From the NCBI GenBank assembly GCA_019418525.1, contig DYBS01000022.1, positions 1 through 18,574 of the forward strand: DNA of 18,574 bases. The letters are read 5' to 3'. The position numbers were made by a program, and so were the translations under genes. The notes beneath the pieces were generated by a model. It searched no databases. It was not told where the DNA came from and saw nothing but the letters and a program-made list of their open reading frames with translations. This stretch comes from Clostridiales bacterium (GTDB lineage: Bacteria; Bacillota; Clostridia; Oscillospirales; Oscillospiraceae). Below are positions 11,860 to 18,574 of this stretch, one piece after another; within the stretch, counting starts at the first letter, position 1, and each line of letters opens with the position of its first letter.

Positions 11860-12264
11860 TCAGGCTCCAAAGCGCTCGTAGAGGAGGAAGAGGATGTCTT
11901 GTGCCAGCCACACACACCCGAACACAGTCAGCACCTCGGTCCGTCCCAGAGTGATCGTCTGGCCATCCTGCATCCGCATCAGCAGGACGGCCACGGCCAG
12001 GACCAGAAGCGTAAAGAGAGTAGACTGGGCGCGCCGGTCGTTCTCCGCTGAACGTTCGTCCCCCTTCTCCACCCATACACCCATGGTAGTCAGCATGATA
12101 ACCACCCCGGCTACAAAAAGCAGCCCCACGACTACGGCGCGCAGGGGGTTGGGCAGATCTTTGATGGGGAACCAGTGGGACAGAGCGCCGAACAGCAGTA
12201 CCACAACCCAACACAGGGCGCTGAGCTGGCGGCTGCGGGTGATGGTGAGCAGCGGTCGTTTCAT
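11860..12264 (-). CDS. Four-helix membrane protein paired with an XRE regulator
   Basis: A 134-residue protein with ATG 12264 behind GGAGGG. Hydrophobic segments lie at about 15-33, 42-65, 82-98 and 108-129, separated by a cytoplasmic-looking charged loop (EKGDERSAENDRRAQ). I recognise no named family, but the arrangement of a small DUF-type membrane protein directly before a 65-70-residue XRE regulator is common in Firmicutes. Its function is unknown; the pair may respond to membrane stress or act as a small regulatory module. It is transcribed from the strong promoter at 12307-12335. Confidence 0.8.
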   Translation of the reverse strand: MKRPLLTITRSRQLSALCWVVVLLFGALSHWFPIKDLPNPLRAVVVGLLFVAGVVIMLTTMGVWVEKGDERSAENDRRAQSTLFTLLVLAVAVLLMRMQDGQTITLGRTEVLTVFGCVWLAQDILFLLYERFGA

Positions 12265-12299
12265 ATCGTTCCCTCCTATGTGATGTATTTGTCTCTTTG

Positions 12300-12317
12300 T
12301 GTGATAAATATATCACA
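12300..12317. promoter_or_regulatory. Palindromic operator over the -10 box of the XRE operon
   Basis: TGTGATA-AATA-TATCACA is a perfect 7+4+7 palindrome covering the -10 region of the minus-strand promoter. A related half (TGTGATGTATT) occurs about 20 bases further into the leader, near 12280. The position suits repression by the XRE protein encoded in this operon; binding is inferred. Confidence 0.6.
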
Positions 12318-12335
12318 TCATAAGCGAACTGTCAA
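12307..12335 (-). promoter_or_regulatory. Strong sigma-A promoter of the membrane protein/XRE operon
   Basis: On the minus strand, perfect TTGACA (12335-12330), a 17-base spacer and TATATT (12312-12307). Confidence 0.85.
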
Positions 12336-12342
12336 CTTCCTC

Positions 12343-12371
12343 TTGACAAAGCGCATTTATAAGCATACGAT
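12343..12371 (+). promoter_or_regulatory. Promoter of the psuK-psuG operon
   Basis: Perfect TTGACA (12343-12348), a 17-base spacer and TACGAT (12366-12371). The -35 boxes of this and the divergent XRE promoter are only seven bases apart, so regulation at one could affect the other. Confidence 0.65.
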
Positions 12372-12404
12372 TATTCCATAAAGAATTGTTTAGGAGGCGA
12401 GGCC

Positions 12405-13464
12405 ATGACCCAGCGGGAGCGCGAGATCCTCAACTGGATCGCCGAAAACCCCCTGATCTCCCAGCAGGAGCTGGCGGACAAGGCGGGTATCACCCGCTCG
12501 TCGGCGGCGGTCCACATCTCCAATCTGATGAAAAAGGGCTACATCATGGGCAAGGGCTACATCGTCCGCACCGCCCCCTACGCCGTGGTCATCGGTGGCG
12601 TCAACATGGACATCGGCGGCCGCCCCGCCGGGAAGCTGGTCCCCCAGGACTCCAACCCCGGCAAGGTGCGCATGAGCCTGGGCGGCGTAGGCCGCAACAT
12701 CGCCCACAACCTGGCTTTGCTGGAGGTGGACGTCCGCCTTCTCACCGCCTTCGGGGACGACCTGTACGCCCAGAAGATCGCCGCCTCCTGCGGTGAGCTG
12801 GGCATCGACATCTCCCAGTCCCTCCAGGTGCCCGGCGCGGCCACGTCCACCTATCTCTTTATCGCCGATGAGGGAGGCGACATGGCGGTGGCCGTGTCCG
12901 ACATGGACATCTATGACCACATCACCCCCCACTGGCTCGCCTCCCGGCAGGCCCTGCTGGACAACGCCCAGCTCATCGTCTTTGACACCAACATCCCGGC
13001 CGAGAGCATCGCGTGGCTGGCCGAGCACGCCAAGGTCCCCCTCTTTGCCGACCCGGTGTCCACCGCCAAAGCGGAAAAGCTCCGGGGCGTGCTGGGAAAA
13101 CTCCACACCCTCAAGCCCAACCGCCTGGAGGCGGAGCTTCTCTCCGGTGTGACCATCACCGACCGGGCGAGCCTGGACCGCTGCGCGGACGTGCTGCTGG
13201 GCACCGGGCTGCGCCGGGTGCTCCTCTCCCTGGGTGGTGAGGGCATCTACGCCGCCGACCACCAGGAACGGGTGCTCCTCCCCTGTCTCCCCGGCGAGAT
13301 GGTCAACACCACCGGCTGCCATCGCCTGGGCCTATCTGGAGGGCACCGACCTGCGGGACACCGCGCTGGCCGCGCTGGCCGCCGGGTCCATCGCCATGGA
13401 GAGCGCCGAGACCATCAATCCAAATCTGAATCCCCGGGCCCTGAAAACACGGGCCGGTCTGTAA
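12405..13464 (+). pseudogene. psuK: Pseudouridine kinase with N-terminal winged helix, disrupted by a frame-shifting deletion of the catalytic motif
   Basis: The intact protein would phosphorylate pseudouridine to its 5'-monophosphate. ATG 12405 follows AGGAGG by seven bases. Residues 1-58 form a winged helix-turn-helix (REREILNWIAENPLISQQEL). The PfkB kinase fold then closely follows E. coli PsuK, including VVIGGVNMDIGG, DSNPGKVRMSLGGVGRNIAHN, VPLFADPVS, LHTLKPNRLEAELLSG and LLSLGGEGIY. At 13311-13320 the sequence encodes NTTGC and then leaves frame; the normal sequence continues GDAxxAx with the catalytic Asp. The correct frame resumes at 13321 (IAWAYLEGTDL) and ends with TAA at 13462-13464. 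Compared with E. coli PsuK spacing, about 20 bases are missing. Without the shift, the reading frame runs on to 13505 with unrelated residues. A sequencing error is possible but would need a 20-base loss. Confidence 0.85.
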
Positions 13465-13501
13465 GAACAAAACCAATCCTGATTTTATGGAGGTATGCAG
13501 C

Positions 13502-14428
<927 letters not shown>

Positions 14429-14436
14429 TCCCGTTT

Positions 14437-14472
14437 CCGGCTCCCGCCTCTCCGGCGGGGGCCGGTTTTTTT
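14437..14472 (+). terminator. Intrinsic terminator of the psuK-psuG operon
   Basis: A 12-bp GC stem (14437-14448 with 14454-14465, one wobble) with a 5-base loop is followed by seven T. It begins nine bases after the psuG stop codon. Confidence 0.95.
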
Positions 14473-14485
14473 GCCAAATTGGCTC

Positions 14486-14513
14486 TTGCTATTCCAGAAT
14501 TTTCTGTTATACT
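14486..14513 (+). promoter_or_regulatory. Extended -10 promoter of the hyd leader RNA and operon
   Basis: TTGCTA (14486-14491), a 16-base spacer and TATACT (14508-14513) preceded by TGT, giving an extended -10. Transcription should start near 14520, more than 230 bases before the first start codon. Confidence 0.75.
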
Positions 14514-14519
14514 TATGAG

Positions 14520-14723
14520 TATAAATTCCTGCGTGCCGAGGGGATGTACCCGAGGACAACGGAAGGCAAAATGCAAACTGTACTGACCGGAAGGGGGTTC
14601 TCCCCTCCTGACGGGTAAGGCAGCGGGCACCCACCACAAAGCGGCTTTGGGCTTTTTGTAGTCTCTGCCGCCTGGTTCTGCGTCCCTCGCCCCGGTACAG
14701 GAGTACCGGGGCGTTTGTTTTTT
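14520..14723 (+). ncRNA. Structured leader or small RNA of unknown class, about 200 nt, ahead of the hyd operon
   Basis: This interval between a good promoter and a strong terminator has no credible coding sequence but many ordered complementarities. CGAGGG (14537-14542) can pair with CCCTCG (14684-14689) as a closing helix, continued by short pairings ACC/GGT, AGG/CCT and GGCA/TGCC in nested order. An inner hairpin GGAAGGGG/TCCCCTCC spans 14589-14608. CAAAG/CTTTG is at 14637-14649. GTGCC (14533-14537) can alternatively pair with GGCAC (14626-14630), a possible switch. I do not recognise T-box, TPP, cobalamin, SAM, FMN, SRP or tmRNA consensus sequences. The length and long irregular closing helix could also fit a 6S-like or other free small RNA. 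Folding is by hand only. Confidence 0.5.
14689..14723 (+). terminator. Strong intrinsic terminator at the end of the hyd leader RNA
   Basis: A 10-bp perfect stem, GCCCCGGTAC (14689-14698) with GTACCGGGGC (14703-14712), has a 4-base loop followed by GTTTGTTTTTT. It lies 31 bases before the TM1266 start codon, with no room for another promoter between them. The operon must therefore be transcribed by read-through, which makes this a likely control point. Confidence 0.9.
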
Positions 14724-14753
14724 GCTGAGATCTGCACAGAAGGAGCGATTTGT

Positions 14754-15014
14754 ATGGAAAACCGCATCGCCGTCATCGGCATCATCGTGGAGAACCCCGA
14801 GGCCACCGAGCAGCTCAATTCCATCCTGCACGAGTATGGGGAGTACATTGTGGGCCGCATGGGCATCCCCTACCGTCCCCGCAGCCTGCACATCATCAGC
14901 ATCATCATCGACGCCCCCACCGAGGTCATCAGCGCCCTGTCGGGCAAGCTGGGGATGCTGGAGGGCGTGTCCGCCAAGGCCACCTACTCCAAGTCCCCCG
15001 CTCATGGGGAATAA
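14754..15014 (+). CDS. TM1266-family protein, presumed regulator of the iron-only hydrogenase system
   Basis: An 86-residue protein with a ferredoxin-like (ACT/NikR-like) fold pattern: MENRIAVIGIIVENPEATEQ, then HEYGEYIVGRMGIPYRPRS and a central strand HIISIIIDAPTEVISALSG. This matches the family named after Thermotoga TM1266, which occurs beside [FeFe]-hydrogenase maturation genes and is annotated as a putative regulator; a molecular role is not established. ATG 14754 follows AAGGAGC by seven bases. Its last 11 bases overlap the start of hydE in another frame. The position as first gene, right after a terminator-controlled leader, fits a regulatory gene. Confidence 0.9.
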   Translation: MENRIAVIGIIVENPEATEQLNSILHEYGEYIVGRMGIPYRPRSLHIISIIIDAPTEVISALSGKLGMLEGVSAKATYSKSPAHGE

Positions 15015-15978
15015 CCCCGCCCTCTCCTCCAGAGAACTGGAGGAGCTGCTGGCGCTGGAGGATTTTTCGCCGGTCTACCGCCGGGCCAACGAGGTGCGGC
15101 GGGAACAGGTGGGGGACACGGTCCACATCCGGGCCATCCTGGAGTTCTCCAACGTGTGTAAGCGCAACTGTGCCTACTGCGGTCTGCGCGCCGCCCATGC
15201 GGGGGTGGAGCGCTACCGCATGACGCCGGAGGAGATGGTGGACACCGCCGTGGAGGCCCATCGGGCGGGCTACCGCACCCTGGTGATGCAGTCGGGGGAG
15301 GACCCCTGGTACACCCCCGAGCTTTTAGGGCAGATCGTTCGCGAGATCAAGGCCCGCACCGACATGGCCATCACCCTCAGCTGCGGGGAGATGAGCAAGG
15401 CCGATTACGCCCACCTCCGCGCCTGCGGGGCGGACCGGTACCTCCTCAAGCACGAGACCGCCGATCCGGAGTTCTACGCCACCCTCCACCCCGATGGCAC
15501 CCTGGAAAACCGTCTCCGGTGCCTGCGGGATTTAAAAGCTCTGGGGTACGAGACCGGCGGCGGCTTCATGGTGGGCCTGCCGGGTCAGACCAACGCCACC
15601 CTGGCCCGGGACCTTCTCACCCTGGCCTCCATCCCCTGCGACATGGCGGGCATCGGGCCCTTCCTCCCCCATCCGGACACCCCACTCCGGGGCTCCGCCC
15701 CCGGCAGCACCGAGGTCACCAAGCGCTGTGTGGCCCTCACCCGGCTGCTGCTGCCCCGTGCCAACCTCCCCGCCACCACCGCCCTGGGGGTGCGCAGCGC
15801 CGGGGAGAAAAGCGACGTCTTTTCCTGCGGGGCCAACGTGGTCATGCTGAAGGTGACCCCCACCTGCTACAAGCGCAAGTATGAGATCTATCCCGCCCCC
15901 CTGCCCGACACCCACATCGCCCAGCAGCGCCGCACGCTGGACGAGCAGATCCGGGCCCTGGGGCGCATCCCCTGTTGA
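15004..15978 (+). CDS. hydE: [FeFe] hydrogenase H-cluster maturation radical SAM enzyme HydE
   Basis: A 324-residue radical SAM enzyme that acts on the HydG product in building the di-iron subcluster. The 4Fe-4S/SAM motif is FSNVCKRNCAYCGLR (C52, C56, C59), followed by YRMTPEEMVDTA, VMQSGEDPWYTPE (SAM-binding), CGEMSKADY, LKHETADPEFYATLHP and GGGFMVGLPGQT, all typical of HydE. I place the start at ATG 15004, overlapping the TM1266 gene by 11 bases, which suggests translational coupling since no Shine-Dalgarno is visible. The frame stays open upstream to 14722 but encodes low-complexity residues there and is not credible. Length is slightly short but all core elements are present. hydG follows after 30 bases. 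Confidence 0.95.
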   Translation: MGNNPALSSRELEELLALEDFSPVYRRANEVRREQVGDTVHIRAILEFSNVCKRNCAYCGLRAAHAGVERYRMTPEEMVDTAVEAHRAGYRTLVMQSGEDPWYTPELLGQIVREIKARTDMAITLSCGEMSKADYAHLRACGADRYLLKHETADPEFYATLHPDGTLENRLRCLRDLKALGYETGGGFMVGLPGQTNATLARDLLTLASIPCDMAGIGPFLPHPDTPLRGSAPGSTEVTKRCVALTRLLLPRANLPATTALGVRSAGEKSDVFSCGANVVMLKVTPTCYKRKYEIYPAPLPDTHIAQQRRTLDEQIRALGRIPC

Positions 15979-16008
15979 TTTTGGAACACGAGAAAAGAGG
16001 TACTTATC

Positions 16009-17427
16009 ATGGCTTATAATGTGAAATCCATGGTCGCCACCGAGTTCATCGATGACGCCGAGATCCAGGAGACCCTGGCCTACGCCGCCGCCCACAAGAA
16101 CGACCGCGCCCTGGTGGAATCCCTGCTGGAGCGGGCCAAGGACTGCAAGGGCCTGACCCACCGGGAGGCCGCGGTGCTGCTGGAGTGTGACGACCCCGAG
16201 CTCATCCACAAGATGGAGACCCTGGCCATGGAAATCAAGCAGAAATTCTATGGCAACCGCATCGTCATGTTCGCCCCCCTTTACCTGTCCAACTACTGCG
16301 TCAACGGCTGCCGCTACTGCCCCTACCACGGCCAGAACAAGCACATCGCCCGGAAAAAGCTCACCCAGGAGGAGATCGTCCGGGAGGTGGTGGCCCTCCA
16401 GGACATGGGCCACAAGCGCCTGGCGCTGGAGACCGGCGAGGACCCGGTGCGCTGCCCCATCGAGTACGTGCTGGAGAGCATTAAGACCATTTACGGCATC
16501 AAGCACAAGAACGGCGCCATTCGCCGGGTCAATGTGAACATCGCCGCCACCACCGTGGAGAACTACCGCAAACTCAAAGAGGCCGGCATCGGCACCTACA
16601 TCCTCTTCCAGGAGACTTATAACAAGGCCCAGTATGAGTACCTCCACCCCACCGGCCCCAAGAGCAACTACGCCTACCACACCGAGGCCATGGACCGGGC
16701 CATGGAGGGCGGCATCGACGACGTGGGCTGCGGCGTGCTCTTCGGCCTCAACCTCTATAAATACGACTTCGTGGGCCTGCTGATGCACGCCGAGCACCTG
16801 GAGGCGGTCCACGGCGTGGGCCCCCACACCATCAGCGTGCCCCGGGTGCGCCGGGCCGACGACATCGACCCCAACGAGTTCGAGAACGGCATCACCGACG
16901 CCCTCTTCCAGCAGATTGTGGCCATCCTGCGCATCGCCGTGCCCTACACCGGCCTCATCATCTCCACCCGCGAGAGCAAGGAATGCCGGGAAAAGGTCCT
17001 CCGCCTGGGCGTCTCCCAGATCTCCGGCGGCTCCCGCACCAGCGTGGGCGGCTACGCCGACGGCGGCGAGGAGGAGGACTCCAGCCAGTTCGAGGTCAGC
17101 GACAACCGCACCCTGGACCAGGTGGTGAACTGGCTGCTGGACGGCGGATACATCCCCTCCTTCTGCACCGCCTGCTACCGGGAGGGCCGCACCGGCGACC
17201 GCTTCATGAAGCTCTGCAAGAGCGGCCAGATCGTCAACTGCTGCCACCCCAACGCCCTGATGACCCTGAAAGAGTATCTGGAGGACTACGCCTCTCCCGA
17301 CACCTACAAGAAGGGCATCGCCCTCATCGAGCGGGAGATCCCCACCATCACCAACCCCAAGGTCCGGGAGACCGTGCTGCGCCACCTGAAGGACATGGAC
17401 GGCGGCATGCGGGACTTCCGCTTCTAA
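16009..17427 (+). CDS. hydG: [FeFe] hydrogenase H-cluster maturation radical SAM tyrosine lyase HydG
   Basis: A 472-residue enzyme that cleaves tyrosine to p-cresol and dehydroglycine and turns the latter into the CO and cyanide ligands of the H-cluster. ATG 16009 follows AAAAGAGG by eight bases. The radical SAM motif is SNYCVNGCRYC (C97, C101, C104). The LETGEDP stretch (140-146), the conserved RVNVNIAA and FQETYNKAQYEYLHP, and the GSRTSVGGY region are typical. The C-terminal auxiliary cluster motif CX2CX22C that distinguishes HydG from ThiH is complete (C386, C389, C412). Length is normal. It is the third gene of the hyd operon. Confidence 0.97.
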   Translation: MAYNVKSMVATEFIDDAEIQETLAYAAAHKNDRALVESLLERAKDCKGLTHREAAVLLECDDPELIHKMETLAMEIKQKFYGNRIVMFAPLYLSNYCVNGCRYCPYHGQNKHIARKKLTQEEIVREVVALQDMGHKRLALETGEDPVRCPIEYVLESIKTIYGIKHKNGAIRRVNVNIAATTVENYRKLKEAGIGTYILFQETYNKAQYEYLHPTGPKSNYAYHTEAMDRAMEGGIDDVGCGVLFGLNLYKYDFVGLLMHAEHLEAVHGVGPHTISVPRVRRADDIDPNEFENGITDALFQQIVAILRIAVPYTGLIISTRESKECREKVLRLGVSQISGGSRTSVGGYADGGEEEDSSQFEVSDNRTLDQVVNWLLDGGYIPSFCTACYREGRTGDRFMKLCKSGQIVNCCHPNALMTLKEYLEDYASPDTYKKGIALIEREIPTITNPKVRETVLRHLKDMDGGMRDFRF

Positions 17428-17440
17428 GAAAGGAGTTCCC

Positions 17441-18574
17441 ATGAGCCTCACCCAGACCCCTCAGGCCGAACGCCTCCACATCGCCCTGTACGGCAAGCGC
17501 AACGCGGGCAAGTCCAGCCTCATCAACGCCCTCACCGGCCAGCCGGTGGCTCTGGTGTCCGATGTGGCGGGCACCACGGCCGACCCGGTGCGCAAGGCCA
17601 TGGAGCTCCACCCCATCGGCCCGGTGCTCTTCATCGACACCGCCGGCTATGACGACGTGGGCGAGCTGGGCGCGCTGCGGGTGGAGGCCACCCAGGAGAC
17701 CCTGGAGCGGGCCGACGTGGCCCTGCTGGTGCTGTCCGCGCCCCCCACGGCGGAGGACCTCGCTTGGGCGGACGCCCTGCGGAAGAAGAAGATCCCCTTC
17801 CTCACAGTCTGCAACCAGGCCGACCGGTGGGACGATCCCCTCTCCTCCCTCCCCGACGATTTGAAGGAGAACGCTGTGGCGGTGAGCGCCCTCACTGGCG
17901 ACGGCATCGAGGACCTGCGCGCCGCCCTAGTGCGCCTCATCCCCGAGGGCTTCCAGCAGCCGGAGCTCACCGCCCGGCTGGTACAGCCGGGGGACACGGT
18001 GCTGCTGGTCATGCCCCAGGACATCCAGGCCCCCAAGGGGCGGCTCATCCTCCCCCAGGTGCAGACCATCCGGGACCTGCTGGACCACACCTGCACGGTG
18101 GTGTGCACCACTGCCAGCGGCCTCCAGAAGGCCCTCTCCGCCCTCGCTCAACCCCCCAAGCTCATCATCACCGACTCCCAGTGCTTCCCCCAGGTGGCCG
18201 CCGCCAAGCCGGAGGAGAGCCTGCTCACCTCCTTCTCGGTGCTCTTCGCCGCCTACAAGGGGGACATTGAGGCCTTCGTGGCCGGGTCGGCCGCCATCGA
18301 CGCCCTGACGCCCAATAGCCGGGTCCTCATCGCCGAGGCCTGCACCCACGCCCCGCTGGAGGAGGACATCGGCCGGGTGAAGATCCCCGCCCTTCTGCGC
18401 AAACGGGTGGGGCAGTCCCTTCAGGTGGACGTGGTGGCGGGGGTGGGCTGGCCCAGCGATCTGAGTCCCTACGACCTCATCATCCACTGCGGCGCGTGTA
18501 TGTTCAATCGGAAATATGTCCTCTCCCGCCTGGCCGCCGCCCAGGCCCAGGGGGGGCCCATGACCAATTACGGC
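17441..18574 (+). CDS. hydF: [FeFe] hydrogenase H-cluster maturation GTPase HydF (3' end outside window)
   Basis: The scaffold GTPase that receives the di-iron precursor and delivers it to the apo-hydrogenase. ATG 17441 follows AAAGGAG. The 378 visible residues reach the window edge without a stop; only some 20-30 are probably missing. The GTPase domain (about 10-168) has P-loop GKRNAGKSS (18-26), switch Thr in AGTTADP (43-49), DTAG (66-69) and NQAD (125-128), the last replacing the common NKxD. A dimerisation domain follows. The C-terminal cluster-binding motif is present as CTH (C301, H303) and HCGAC (H349, C350, C353), matching the family pattern CxH...HCxxC. It lies 13 bases after hydG. 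Confidence 0.95.
   Translation, partial: MSLTQTPQAERLHIALYGKRNAGKSSLINALTGQPVALVSDVAGTTADPVRKAMELHPIGPVLFIDTAGYDDVGELGALRVEATQETLERADVALLVLSAPPTAEDLAWADALRKKKIPFLTVCNQADRWDDPLSSLPDDLKENAVAVSALTGDGIEDLRAALVRLIPEGFQQPELTARLVQPGDTVLLVMPQDIQAPKGRLILPQVQTIRDLLDHTCTVVCTTASGLQKALSALAQPPKLIITDSQCFPQVAAAKPEESLLTSFSVLFAAYKGDIEAFVAGSAAIDALTPNSRVLIAEACTHAPLEEDIGRVKIPALLRKRVGQSLQVDVVAGVGWPSDLSPYDLIIHCGACMFNRKYVLSRLAAAQAQGGPMTNYG

Noticed and set aside
14722..15003. N-terminal extension of HydE in the same open frame
   Set aside because: The residues are Pro/Ser-rich low complexity, the region is better explained by the TM1266 gene in another frame, and HydE similarity begins after 15004.
15532..17451. 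Very long open frame on the minus strand opposite hydE/hydG (639 codons)
   Set aside because: It is antisense to two well-supported radical SAM genes, its product is Val/Gly/His-rich with no recognisable domain, and long antisense frames are expected in GC-rich genes.

Overview
The window looks like chromosome from a GC-rich, anaerobic, spore-forming Firmicute, most likely an Oscillospiraceae-type gut clostridium (Flavonifractor, Lawsonibacter or Oscillibacter relatives). This is an inference from a YlbJ-like sporulation membrane protein, a purine riboswitch, a LytTR/DUF3021 pair, an SLH-anchored protease, an RsgI-like anti-sigma factor and an [FeFe]-hydrogenase maturation operon, combined with heavy use of GC-ending codons. 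Shine-Dalgarno sequences are strong and promoters are clear sigma-A types. No rRNA, tRNA, CRISPR array, phage or transposase gene was seen.

Layout. 1-738 (+): the 3' end of a ylbJ-like gene and a small four-cysteine protein. 743-2308 (+): a promoter, a guanine-class purine riboswitch and an 8-oxoguanine deaminase gene, closed by a bidirectional terminator. 2357-7198 (-): an envelope-signalling cluster, read from right to left: an S41 C-terminal processing protease with PDZ and SLH domains, a secreted protein with three PepSY repeats, an ECF sigma factor, and a membrane anti-sigma factor with an RsgI-like domain and two PepSY repeats. 7262-7627 holds no gene; it is packed with hairpins and carries a decayed second copy of the 3' end and terminator of asnS. 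7628-9022 (-): asnS. 9135-11562 (-): a four-gene operon of a LytTR DNA-binding protein, a DUF3021-like membrane protein and two unrecognised membrane proteins. 11653-12264 (-): a four-helix membrane protein and a small XRE regulator, with a palindromic operator on their promoter. 12405-14428 (+): a pseudouridine catabolic pair in which the kinase (psuK) has lost its catalytic motif to a small frame-shifting deletion while the glycosidase (psuG) is intact. 14486-18574 (+): an unidentified structured leader RNA ending in an intrinsic terminator, then the TM1266-family gene, hydE, hydG and hydF (hydF runs off the window).

How the genes work together. HydE, HydG and HydF build and deliver the di-iron subcluster of [FeFe] hydrogenase, with the TM1266 protein as a presumed regulator. 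PsuK and PsuG would convert pseudouridine to uracil and ribose 5-phosphate, but the kinase step looks broken. The sigma, anti-sigma, PepSY protein and S41 protease probably form one envelope-sensing system in which an outside signal releases the sigma factor; this is inferred from domains and adjacency only. The observations most worth a second look are the unexplained leader RNA of the hyd operon, the apparently OFF-type guanine switch ahead of a purine-degrading enzyme, the anti-sigma factor that lacks the usual Asn-Pro self-cleavage site, the duplicated asnS tail with its run of hairpins, and the psuK lesion.
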